Positions 1-8,400 of a DNA stretch of 64,000 bases are shown piece by piece; position 1 is the stretch's first letter; each line of letters begins with the position of its first letter. Source of the stretch: Bacillota bacterium. GTDB lineage: Bacteria; Bacillota; Clostridia; Lachnospirales; Lachnospiraceae. Below the pieces are notes generated by a model, which searched no databases, had not been told where the DNA came from, and saw only the letters and a list, made by a program, of their open reading frames with translations. Position numbers and translations under genes: made by a program. The stretch is taken from the NCBI GenBank assembly GCA_023415475.1, contig JAEZKL010000173.1:1-64000 (forward strand), written 5' to 3'.

Positions 1-861
1 CCATATCAATCAACCAGTGTAATAAAGTTAATTTTGTTTGGTGGCTTAGGTGGTTTTGCATTATCAGTTTTTTTATTTTTGCTTCGTGGGTTATTGGATA
101 CTACTGTTAGAAAGAAACATGAAATAAAAGATATTTTTACTATTCCTATACTGGGGGATGTTCCCCTGTTGCTTCCACAGAGTAAAAAAATCAAGATTAA
201 TAAAATCTTAAGCTCGGAAAGCCCTTTTGCCTTAAAGGAATCCTATAACAATATCAGAGCGAATCTACTTTTTACCGGGCATGGAGAGAAATGCCCTATT
301 TATGCTGTCACCAGCGCGGATGTTGCAGAAGGTAAAACCTTAAATACGATAAATATTGCAATTTCTTATGCTCAAATTAATAAAAAAATCTTGGTGATCG
401 ATGCTGATTTGAGGAAGAGCAGTATGAGTAAAATACTGGATATGGAACAGATAGATGGGTTGAGTGAATATTTAGCGGGAATTGTTAAATTACCGCTCAT
501 AACAGAATATGATGACAATTTGTATGTAATTTCCGCCGGTAAGCTTCCACCAAATCCTGCTGAATTGTTATCCAGTAACAGATGGTATAAACTATTGGAG
601 GTTCTTAAGACGGAGTACGATATGATTTTTATAGACTTGCCTCCGGCTGGTATTGTGGCTGATGCACTATTTCTATCAAAGGAGGCAACAGCTTACATAT
701 TAATCGTAAAAGAAAGGGTAACTAAATTTGATCGAGAACAGATGGTAGTTCGCAAATTAGAAGCAATAGGAGCTAATATTTGTGGATTTATCTATAATGG
801 GATTTCGATGAAATCGCAGGATTATACCTATAAACATTATGGACAAGAATATTTTAATTGA
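1..861 (+). CDS. Wzz/BY-kinase (capsular tyrosine kinase), 5' truncated
   Basis: The reading frame is open from base 1, so the gene starts upstream of the window. The visible part begins with a hydrophobic segment (codons about 8-30), the second membrane helix of a chain-length determinant. It is followed by a proline-rich juxtamembrane stretch (PILGDVPLLLP) and a cytoplasmic ATPase domain. That domain shows a P-loop-like SADVAEGKT, a Walker A' ILVIDADLR, a Walker B MIFIDLPP and a Tyr-rich tail (YTYKHYGQEYF). This architecture is that of bacterial tyrosine kinases that control polysaccharide chain length by autophosphorylating the tail. The P-loop reads AEGKT instead of the common GEGKS/T, a mild deviation. 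The gene overlaps the phosphatase by 23 bp, the usual kinase/phosphatase pairing at the head of capsule operons. TTG at 34 is not a real start. Confidence 0.9.
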   Translation, partial: PYQSTSVIKLILFGGLGGFALSVFLFLLRGLLDTTVRKKHEIKDIFTIPILGDVPLLLPQSKKIKINKILSSESPFALKESYNNIRANLLFTGHGEKCPIYAVTSADVAEGKTLNTINIAISYAQINKKILVIDADLRKSSMSKILDMEQIDGLSEYLAGIVKLPLITEYDDNLYVISAGKLPPNPAELLSSNRWYKLLEVLKTEYDMIFIDLPPAGIVADALFLSKEATAYILIVKERVTKFDREQMVVRKLEAIGANICGFIYNGISMKSQDYTYKHYGQEYFN

Positions 862-1522
862 TTTTCATGCTCATATACTTCCGGGAATGGATGATGGGTG
901 TGATGATACAAAGATGTCAATTGCACAGCTAAAAATGGCTGAGAAGCATAGGATAGATGTTATCATTGCTACTTCTCATTTTTATCCGCATATTGAAAGT
1001 GTGGAGGACTTCTTAAGAAGAAGAAAGGATGCATGGGATAGCTTAGTGGTAGCTAGGAGAGACGTGTCACCAGTCATAAGATTGGGAGCAGAAGTGCTGT
1101 TATGTAACAATATAGATAAAATGACTGGAGTAGAGAAGTTATGCGTAGATAATACCAATGTTCTTTTAATTGAAATGCCATTTATTAGGCAATGGGAAAC
1201 TAATTTGATCGAAACTGTTGTAAGGCTTCAAGAGGAAAACGGGTTAGAGGTTATACTGGCTCACGGTGAGCGGTATCCCGTGAAAGAGATGGAGAAGCTT
1301 TTGTGTAGAGGCTTTCAGATACAGCTGAATGTAGCTTCGGCAGCTCATATATTTCCCTCACATTTTGTAAACAATTGTATAAAACGAAACAGCATAGCAG
1401 CGTTCGGAAGTGATATCCATGGATCTCACAATAGTTATAAAGATTTTAGTTGGGCGATGAAAAAGTGGGGTGTACAGTCCAAAAAAATAATGGAAAAAAC
1501 CCAAAAGCTCCTAGGATATTAG
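839..1522 (+). CDS. PHP-family protein tyrosine phosphatase (YwqE/CpsB type)
   Basis: This 227-residue protein has the PHP metal-binding signature near its N-terminus (DFHAHILPGMDDG), then TSHFYP, LAHGERYP and GSDIHG, which supply the His/Asp/Glu ligands of the trinuclear metal site. The family is known to dephosphorylate the Tyr tail of the BY-kinase and so reset polysaccharide assembly. The overlap with the upstream kinase gene supports this pairing. The ATG at 839 lies inside the kinase gene, which suggests translational coupling. The length fits the family (about 230-255 residues). Confidence 0.92.
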   Translation: MDKNILIDFHAHILPGMDDGCDDTKMSIAQLKMAEKHRIDVIIATSHFYPHIESVEDFLRRRKDAWDSLVVARRDVSPVIRLGAEVLLCNNIDKMTGVEKLCVDNTNVLLIEMPFIRQWETNLIETVVRLQEENGLEVILAHGERYPVKEMEKLLCRGFQIQLNVASAAHIFPSHFVNNCIKRNSIAAFGSDIHGSHNSYKDFSWAMKKWGVQSKKIMEKTQKLLGY

Positions 1523-1591
1523 AGTCTTCCGGAGGATTAAGTGTTCTCGATGAGATAGGAGAAAGCCAGAGAATTTAGTAGAGGTGGTTTT

Positions 1592-2569
1592 ATGGTTCAT
1601 GTCAGTGTTATTATCCCCGTCTATAATACGGAGAGATATTTGCGTAGATGTATGGATTCCTTAGTAAATCAGACGTTGGAGGAGTTGGAAATTATTCTGG
1701 TGGATGACGGTTCAACGGATTCTTCGTGTCAGATACTGAAGGAATATGAAATAAAGTATCCAAAGAAAGTTAAAGTCTACATCAAGGAAAATGAAGGACA
1801 AGCCACAGCAAGAAATCTAGGGATTCAAAAGAGCAGCGGAAAATATATCGGCTTTGTGGATTCGGATGATTATGTGGATACCAGAATGTTCGAGACGATG
1901 TATAAGGCTGCAGAAAAGGGCTGTTATGATTTGGTTGAATGTCATTATCACTACTTGTGCGAGGAAGGGAAAAGGGTTAAGGAGTATAGAACAAGAGGGG
2001 ATATCAGACAGTACAGGAATCAGAAGGATATGTTCATCAATCCGCAAGTTTCGCCGTGCAATAAGCTGTATCGCCGAGAAGTTTTAATGCATACAGCTGT
2101 TAACTTTCCGGAAGGATTTATTTATGAGGATACGGGTTTCTTTATAAAAACTATTCCCTTTATCAAGAAGGCGCATTACATAAATAAGTGCTTTTACTAT
2201 TATCTTTCAAGAAGAAGTTCAACAATGAATGCAAACAAAAACAAAAAGGTTGGAGATATCTTTCCTGTCCTGTCAGACATATTGGATTTTTATAAAAAGA
2301 ATCAATTTTACAGAGCTTACCGAGAGGAGCTGGAATATTTCAGCGTGAAAGTCTTGCTATGCAGTTCCTTAAGCAGGATTGGGAGAGTCAAGGATCAAAA
2401 GCTGGCAAAAGAATTATATGATTCGACTTTTTTGTTCATCAATACAAATTTTCCCAAATACAAGAAGAATCGCTATTTACAAGGGAAAATAGGAGTATAC
2501 CTAAGGCTTGTGAACTCCTTCAACTGTAGATTCATAGGAAAAGTATTAGGATGCATTATGAAAGGATAG
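1592..2569 (+). CDS. GT2 family glycosyltransferase
   Basis: A 325-residue GT-A fold enzyme. It opens with VSVIIPVYNTERYLRRC, has a VDDGST nucleotide-binding segment and the DxD-like FVDSDDYV that binds the metal and nucleotide sugar. The C-terminal half carries the aromatic/basic pattern usual for capsule GT2 enzymes. A ribosome site (agaggtgg) precedes the ATG. It is the first of a run of transferases and probably adds one sugar of the repeat unit to a lipid-linked intermediate on the cytoplasmic face. Donor and acceptor cannot be read from sequence. Confidence 0.9.
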   Translation: MVHVSVIIPVYNTERYLRRCMDSLVNQTLEELEIILVDDGSTDSSCQILKEYEIKYPKKVKVYIKENEGQATARNLGIQKSSGKYIGFVDSDDYVDTRMFETMYKAAEKGCYDLVECHYHYLCEEGKRVKEYRTRGDIRQYRNQKDMFINPQVSPCNKLYRREVLMHTAVNFPEGFIYEDTGFFIKTIPFIKKAHYINKCFYYYLSRRSSTMNANKNKKVGDIFPVLSDILDFYKKNQFYRAYREELEYFSVKVLLCSSLSRIGRVKDQKLAKELYDSTFLFINTNFPKYKKNRYLQGKIGVYLRLVNSFNCRFIGKVLGCIMKG

Positions 2570-2573
2570 TTTT

Positions 2574-3503
2574 ATGAAAGTATCAGTTGCAATGGCAACC
2601 TATAATGGAGCTAACTACATAAAGGAACAATTAGCTTCCATTTTGAATCAAACAAGAGCAGTTGACGAGGTAATAATATGTGATGATTGCTCGAAGGATA
2701 ATACAGTGGTAATTGTAAAGGAATTTATTGACCGGTATCAACTACAGAGCAAATGGAGAATAGAAATAAATGAAAAGAATCTGGGCTTTGGTTCGAATTT
2801 TAACCAGGCAGTAACAAAAACTACAGGCGATATTATTTTTTTCTGTGATCAGGATGACATATGGGTCGAGGATCGGATACAGACAATGACCTCAATTATG
2901 GAGGAAAATCAAGCAATCCTTATACTGGGATCAGAATATGAACCCTTTAAAAGCACGAGGAATGCTTTCAAATCTTCTACAAGAGATCTTGCCAAATTTA
3001 AGAATAATAATTCAATAGAGCATCTAAAGCTTCAGGCTAAAACAATATTTATCGGATATCTTGGCTGCTGTATGTGTATAAGGAGAGACTTCTTTTATCA
3101 GATACAGCCTTATTGGTTCGAGGGTTGGGCTCATGATGAATTTGTATGGAAGCTGGCACTTTGTCTGGACGGAGCGTATGTATATCATGGCATAACGATA
3201 AGGAGAAGACTCCATTCCTCCAATACCAGCATGGGAAAAATGAGAGATCTCTTAAAACGAGTAAAATTCTTAGAAGATTTACTGAAAAGTCATGAAGCTA
3301 CTCTTAAATTTGCCAGAGATTATCAAATTAATGAGAATAAAATAAGGTTAATTGAGCGAAACATTATATCTGTGAAGCTGAGGATTGGATTGCTAAGGGA
3401 TAAAAAGTATCTCAATATAATCAGATTATGTATAAAGTATTCTAGATATTATCATAGCCAAAGGTCAATTCCAGTGGAGTTGTATATGGCGATAAAAGGA
3501 TAA
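2574..3503 (+). CDS. GT2 family glycosyltransferase (rhamnosyltransferase-like)
   Basis: A 309-residue GT2 protein starting MKVSVAMATYNGANYIKEQL, with ICDDCSKDNT and the FFCDQDDIW motif. The CDQDD(I/V)W form is common in rhamnosyltransferase-like members, so a deoxysugar donor is possible but not proven. It starts 4 bp after the previous stop and 13 bp before the polymerase gene, so it belongs to the same operon. Confidence 0.88.
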   Translation: MKVSVAMATYNGANYIKEQLASILNQTRAVDEVIICDDCSKDNTVVIVKEFIDRYQLQSKWRIEINEKNLGFGSNFNQAVTKTTGDIIFFCDQDDIWVEDRIQTMTSIMEENQAILILGSEYEPFKSTRNAFKSSTRDLAKFKNNNSIEHLKLQAKTIFIGYLGCCMCIRRDFFYQIQPYWFEGWAHDEFVWKLALCLDGAYVYHGITIRRRLHSSNTSMGKMRDLLKRVKFLEDLLKSHEATLKFARDYQINENKIRLIERNIISVKLRIGLLRDKKYLNIIRLCIKYSRYYHSQRSIPVELYMAIKG

Positions 3504-3516
3504 GAAGGAGCAGAAA

Positions 3517-4887
3517 GTGGAGAAAACTATCATACAGACGGAAAGCAAATATCTTAAGCAAACTAGAGCAATTACGGCATTTTCATCTATTTCCTTTGCA
3601 TTCTTTTTTACTCTTTATATCTTACCTCAGTATTTTGGAGTACCTTTTCCGCTTTTTGACTTTACTGTTCTTCGTATCATGATAATTTTAATTTTCGTTT
3701 TTATACTCGGGATAAAGCAAAAACAACAGGAATTCTTAAAGTTAATTGCACAGGCACCCTATAGTAAAGTCCTGGTTCCTTATTTGACTGTTTTAATCTA
3801 TACTATGGTTCTTCGTGTGGATATAAATGCTTTCTTAAATCCGATAATAGAAATAATTTCCTTTTACCTGCTTGTATATGTAATTAAACATTGTTTTGGG
3901 GTAAAGAGAACTTTAGAAATTATACTTATTTTTTCATATATTCTTGCGATACTTGGATTAGTGGAGTATGTAATTCAAAGATCTCCATTTTCTTATCTGG
4001 AAACTATCCATGGATTATCTTCGGGACGGTTTATCAGGTCCGGGTATTATCGTATTATGGGTCCAGCAATTCACTCTTTAGGATATGGTCTTATATTAGT
4101 CACCATGGTACCTATCGCATGCTATGACATAGAAAAAGAAGAGATTAATATTTTAAGTCATAAATTACTATTTTTTATGTTAACCGCAAATATATTTTTT
4201 ACGGGTTCCCGCTCAACACTCAGTGTTTTTATACTTGAAATTGTGATACTAGCTTTGTTATCCACAAAATATAATAAGAAGAAATTATGCTTAACAGGAA
4301 GTATATTTATTGCTATTTTCACTGCTTCCTTGTTTTTGCTTCAAAATACATCATTTGCAAATTACATATTATTACAGATTACCAGCGTACTGGATGAAAT
4401 ACTCGGAACCACTTATTCTGTCCGATATGGGGCTGATTTGAGCGCACTAGGTAGCAGCTCAAATTATCGAGATCAACTAAAGTATATTTTTCAGGTGGAT
4501 TGGCTGAATCCGTTGATTGGGATAGGTCGTAAAAGAAGCTTTTCTAGTGAGATCAACGGATCATTTATACAATCAGTAGATAATTTTTATATTGCTGAAT
4601 ATATACGGTATGCCTATCCGGGTATGATATGTTATATCATTTTTTTATTGTATTTTCTATTTCAAATGTTAAAGAAAAGTATTCAGATGAAATCGCAAAT
4701 TAGCAAAGTGCTATTCATAGGGTCCTTATGTTATTGCATTAATATAATATGGTTGGATTCACTACAGACTTTAAAATATTTATATGTTCTGTTTGCAATA
4801 TACTGTTGTTTATCGGAAGACAGCCCCGTTAAAACAAAGATAAAAGAGCAGGTAGGTAAGAAAACGCCTTCAAAATATATAAAATAA
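3517..4887 (+). CDS. O-antigen ligase/polymerase-like membrane protein (Wzy type)
   Basis: A 456-residue, strongly hydrophobic protein with roughly 10-12 predicted membrane helices. A larger extracytoplasmic loop (about residues 270-350) carries SVRYGADLSALGSSSNYR and IGIGRKRSFSS. This layout, and the position among glycosyltransferases and upstream of a flippase, suit a Wzy polymerase that joins repeat units outside the membrane. The start is GTG at 3517, preceded by a good ribosome site (agaaggag). Wzy proteins are poorly conserved, so the assignment rests on topology and context; an O-antigen-ligase-type enzyme is the alternative. Confidence 0.8.
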   Translation: MEKTIIQTESKYLKQTRAITAFSSISFAFFFTLYILPQYFGVPFPLFDFTVLRIMIILIFVFILGIKQKQQEFLKLIAQAPYSKVLVPYLTVLIYTMVLRVDINAFLNPIIEIISFYLLVYVIKHCFGVKRTLEIILIFSYILAILGLVEYVIQRSPFSYLETIHGLSSGRFIRSGYYRIMGPAIHSLGYGLILVTMVPIACYDIEKEEINILSHKLLFFMLTANIFFTGSRSTLSVFILEIVILALLSTKYNKKKLCLTGSIFIAIFTASLFLLQNTSFANYILLQITSVLDEILGTTYSVRYGADLSALGSSSNYRDQLKYIFQVDWLNPLIGIGRKRSFSSEINGSFIQSVDNFYIAEYIRYAYPGMICYIIFLLYFLFQMLKKSIQMKSQISKVLFIGSLCYCINIIWLDSLQTLKYLYVLFAIYCCLSEDSPVKTKIKEQVGKKTPSKYIK

Positions 4888-4901
4888 GTAAGAGGTATGC
4901 G

Positions 4902-5912
4902 ATGAATACAGTGAGTATCATTATCCCAATATACAATGCGCAAAAGTATATAGAAGCCTGCTTGGATAGTATTCTGAAACAGACCTATCAGGATTTTGAG
5001 GTGATTTTAGTTGATGATGGCAGCAGCGATGCCACGGGTAGTATCTGTGATCATTATGCGCGGAAAAATATGGGAATTACTGTGTATCATAGAGAAAATG
5101 CAGGAGTAAGCGCGTCCAGAAATTTCGGTTTGGCTCATGCAACTGGAAAGTACATTTTATTTGTGGATGCTGATGACACTATTGAACCTGATATGTTGGA
5201 GGGATGTATCCTGCTTGCTGAAAAAAATAATGCAGAATTAGTCATATGCAGCTTCCGTTACTATATGACAGAAGATAATCGAAAGGTAGAGAATAGTCTG
5301 CAAAACGAGGTATTTGTAACAGAGAAGGAATTATTTGACCATTGGTTTACTGAGTTAGTTGATACAGAAATTCTTAATCCACCATGGAATAAACTCATAC
5401 GAAGAGACTTACTGGATAGAAACCACATTCAATTTAACGAGAAGTTTTCCATTTGTGAAGACATGGCATTTTCTATACAGATTCTATGTGCCAGCGAGAG
5501 AATAGTCCTTACTGATAAGATGTATTACAATTATTATTTAAAATCTTCCGGAACTCTTGTATTTAAGTTTCATGATAATTATTTCGAAGCATTAACTAAC
5601 TTTTATCAATCCGCTTACGAATATTGTACTAAATTCAAAAATAATTGTAAGCAGCTTAAAGTAGTTAATACGTTGTATGTAAATCTGGTTATTATGTATA
5701 TAAATAAAATATGTACGAAGTCTCGTTGGGATAAAAAAACTAGGCGTGCAAACATGGACATAATTAGAAAAAACAAAAATTTCTTATTTGCATTAAAAAA
5801 TATGAGTTTAAATTCTAAAAAGAAAATACTTTGTTTTTTGTTACTCACAAGACAATATAGTTTGATACAATTTCTATTTAAAGTAAAATTGCAAAAATTA
5901 GAAAGGCAATAA
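4902..5912 (+). CDS. GT2 family glycosyltransferase
   Basis: A 336-residue GT2 enzyme: VSIIIPIYNAQKYIEACLDS, VDDGSSDATGSICD and the DxD segment FVDADDTIEPDM. The last third is rich in Lys and aromatic residues, as expected for a membrane-peripheral capsule transferase. It sits between the polymerase-like gene and a Caps_synth-type transferase in a same-strand operon with short gaps. Sugar specificity cannot be assigned. Confidence 0.9.
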   Translation: MNTVSIIIPIYNAQKYIEACLDSILKQTYQDFEVILVDDGSSDATGSICDHYARKNMGITVYHRENAGVSASRNFGLAHATGKYILFVDADDTIEPDMLEGCILLAEKNNAELVICSFRYYMTEDNRKVENSLQNEVFVTEKELFDHWFTELVDTEILNPPWNKLIRRDLLDRNHIQFNEKFSICEDMAFSIQILCASERIVLTDKMYYNYYLKSSGTLVFKFHDNYFEALTNFYQSAYEYCTKFKNNCKQLKVVNTLYVNLVIMYINKICTKSRWDKKTRRANMDIIRKNKNFLFALKNMSLNSKKKILCFLLLTRQYSLIQFLFKVKLQKLERQ

Positions 5913-5922
5913 AGAGAAGATT

Positions 5923-6876
5923 ATGTCTGTAACTGAAATTTTAAGAACAGTAAAATTCAAAATTGAAGATCGGATGTTGTTGGGCTCCATCTATGATAAT
6001 ATCATGTTGAAGTTAAAATATAACACACCTAAGTTAGCATTTTTATATAATATTATGATCGGGCAAAAGCATAGAATGCTGTATTACAAAAAGCTAAAAA
6101 AGACATTCTGGAAAGAATGTACAAGGGATACCTATTGGGAAAAGGATGAACAGGTAGCAAATAAAGATACCATATGGTTTTGCTGGTTGCAAGGAATAGA
6201 AGAGGCACCTGAACTAGTAAAAAGATGTCTCGAATCGATTAAAAAAAATCTGTATAACAAAAAGATTATCATCATTGATAAAGAAAATTTATTCGATTAT
6301 ATACAATTACCCGATTATATTGTAAGAAAGTGGCGGGAGGGGATTATTGGAGCCGCACATTTTACTGATATCATTCGTCTCGAATTATTGATCCGTCACG
6401 GAGGATATTGGGTTGATGCCACGGTGTTATGTACTGATTCAAAACTTGTTCAATACATTGATGAGCAACCAATATTCATGTATAGCTTTTACAATTTTGG
6501 CTTTAATCCAGAAATCATGGAGGTAAATAATTGGTTGCTATATGGAACTACAAATCAAAATATATATTGTTTAACCAGAGAGTTTTTATACCATTATTGG
6601 CTAAAATATAATCGAGTAAAAAACTACTTTATCTTTCACATCTTTATGACAATGGCTCTTGAATATTATAAAGATGATTATGGAAAAATTCCCATTGTAA
6701 GTCAGGTCAATGCACATGTTCTGGCAACTTATATATATGATATCTATGATACCAAAAAATACGAAATATTAAAGCTCCAGACAAGTTTTCATAAATTAAG
6801 CAACCGGTTTAATAGTACATATCTCCAAAAAACAGATACATTCTACGATAGAATCATTCGAAAAGGGGAATTTTAG
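5923..6876 (+). CDS. Capsular polysaccharide synthesis glycosyltransferase (Caps_synth type)
   Basis: A 317-residue protein. The central part (TIWFCWLQGIEEAPELVKRC, then AAHFTDIIRLELLIRHGGYW followed by VDATVLC) matches the Caps_synth/GT32-like pattern, in which the DxT/DxD motif after GGYWVDA contacts the nucleotide sugar. The N-terminal 60 residues are a basic region of unknown role. The TAG stop shares its last base with the GTG start of the next gene, which suggests coupled translation of two related transferases. Confidence 0.85.
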   Translation: MSVTEILRTVKFKIEDRMLLGSIYDNIMLKLKYNTPKLAFLYNIMIGQKHRMLYYKKLKKTFWKECTRDTYWEKDEQVANKDTIWFCWLQGIEEAPELVKRCLESIKKNLYNKKIIIIDKENLFDYIQLPDYIVRKWREGIIGAAHFTDIIRLELLIRHGGYWVDATVLCTDSKLVQYIDEQPIFMYSFYNFGFNPEIMEVNNWLLYGTTNQNIYCLTREFLYHYWLKYNRVKNYFIFHIFMTMALEYYKDDYGKIPIVSQVNAHVLATYIYDIYDTKKYEILKLQTSFHKLSNRFNSTYLQKTDTFYDRIIRKGEF

Positions 6877-7736
6877 TGAGAAATAATAATAACTTACTTC
6901 ACAACAAAGGACAAATTCCTAAAATAATTCATTATTGTTGGTTTGGCGGTAAACCAATACCGGAGAGCTTGCAAGAATGTATTGATTCATGGAGACTGTT
7001 GGAAGGCTATATAGTAATGAGATGGGATGAAAGTAATTGCAGCTTTGATGAAAATGAATTTGTCAGAAAAACATATCGGGAGAAGCAGCTTGGATATATT
7101 GGTGATTACTTTAGACTGAAGGCTTTATATGAGTATGGAGGAATCTATCTGGATACTGACGTAAAGGTATATAGGTCCTTCGATGATTTATTGCACTATA
7201 ATGCTTTTTTTAACTTTATCTTCGATTGTTCTGTCGGTTCTGCAATCATAGGTGCACAACCGGGAAATACACTAATTAAAAATTTATTGGATATGTATGA
7301 TGCAACAATTTTTGGTAAAAATAAAAGTAATAAAATCTTTGAATGGGTTGATAATCAGCTGATTGTTAATGGTTATGCAACAAGTAATTATTATTATACA
7401 TACTATATATTAAAGCATTATCCGGCCTTTCGTTTAAATAATCGATTTCAGGATTTGGATGATTTTGTTATTTTTCCGAAAGAATATTTTGAAATAGGAA
7501 CCATAACAGCAAAACACTATACCATTCATTTATGCTCCGGTGAATGGAGAATAAAGAACGATGAAACGAAAAGTATAAAATCTGAGATGAAAAGAATGAT
7601 TGCAAAATGGCCGGCTTTATTCGATATAGTACAGATTATTGTGAGAAAACGCAGATATGAAAAGCTAAAAAAGAATATTCCTTTTTATTCTTATTATCTA
7701 GCGCAAAGAAAAGGCAGAGAATTACCGGATTTATAG
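6876..7736 (+). CDS. GT32-type glycosyltransferase (Gly_transf_sug)
   Basis: A 286-residue enzyme with IPKIIHYCWFGGKPIPES near the N-terminus and the GT32 core YIGDYFRLKALYEYGGIYLD ending in a DTDV motif (the DxD metal site). This family includes Och1/mannosyl- and galactosyl-transferase-like bacterial enzymes. The GTG start at 6876 overlaps the upstream stop by one base. It is distinct from, but fold-related to, the upstream Caps_synth gene. Confidence 0.9.
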   Translation: MRNNNNLLHNKGQIPKIIHYCWFGGKPIPESLQECIDSWRLLEGYIVMRWDESNCSFDENEFVRKTYREKQLGYIGDYFRLKALYEYGGIYLDTDVKVYRSFDDLLHYNAFFNFIFDCSVGSAIIGAQPGNTLIKNLLDMYDATIFGKNKSNKIFEWVDNQLIVNGYATSNYYYTYYILKHYPAFRLNNRFQDLDDFVIFPKEYFEIGTITAKHYTIHLCSGEWRIKNDETKSIKSEMKRMIAKWPALFDIVQIIVRKRRYEKLKKNIPFYSYYLAQRKGRELPDL

Positions 7737-7779
7737 AAAAATGCTTTTATGAATAATCAATTATGCTGGGAGAAGCAGG

Positions 7780-8400
7780 ATGTATGACTACTGGGAAGAG
7801 TTTTGTATTCGTTTTTTGCAAGTATGTCAAATAGAGCTTAGTAATGTATCATATAAGAATTTATTTATTTTTTCTCTTATTGTCGTAGGGCTCGTGCATA
7901 TAAGCTGCTATCTCTTTGTCAAAATTAAAAAACAATCAATTTATTTTAGTACTGAATTGATGATGATTCTACTAATCATTTACCTGGGTTTTATAGCTGA
8001 AATAACAATACTTGGCCGGACATTTGGAAGTCAGGCAAGGGTATTTGACATAAAATGGTTATGGATTGATAAATCTATAATTCAGAATATAACAAATCTA
8101 TTGAATATCATTTTGTTTATTCCATTTGGTACTTTATTTACGGTGGTTCAAAGGGATAAAAAAAGTATGAGAAAAATCTTTATGATTATAAATTATAGCT
8201 TTTTAACAAGTCTGCTTATTGAATGTATACAATTCATTACAAGGACAGGCTATTTTGAGGTAGATGATATAGAAGCGAACATTGTTGGGGGATTGATTGG
8301 CAGTATATTCTTCATACTGTGTTATAAAATGTATAAGCTTTTCAGAGGGAGACATAAGGAGGTAGAGAATGAAAAGAGTAAAAAAGCAGGATATGTATAA
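7780..8400 (+). CDS. VanZ-like membrane protein
   Basis: A 206-residue membrane protein with about four to five hydrophobic segments and the VanZ-like core ILFIPFGTLF ... LIECIQFITRTGYFEVDDIEANIVG split over residues about 105-170 (the E-x-x-Q and DxDD patterns). VanZ-like proteins are common in Firmicutes surface-polymer loci; their biochemical role is unclear. The 3' end overlaps the next gene by 32 bp, which ties it to the CotH-family protein. Confidence 0.78.
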   Translation: MYDYWEEFCIRFLQVCQIELSNVSYKNLFIFSLIVVGLVHISCYLFVKIKKQSIYFSTELMMILLIIYLGFIAEITILGRTFGSQARVFDIKWLWIDKSIIQNITNLLNIILFIPFGTLFTVVQRDKKSMRKIFMIINYSFLTSLLIECIQFITRTGYFEVDDIEANIVGGLIGSIFFILCYKMYKLFRGRHKEVENEKSKKAGYV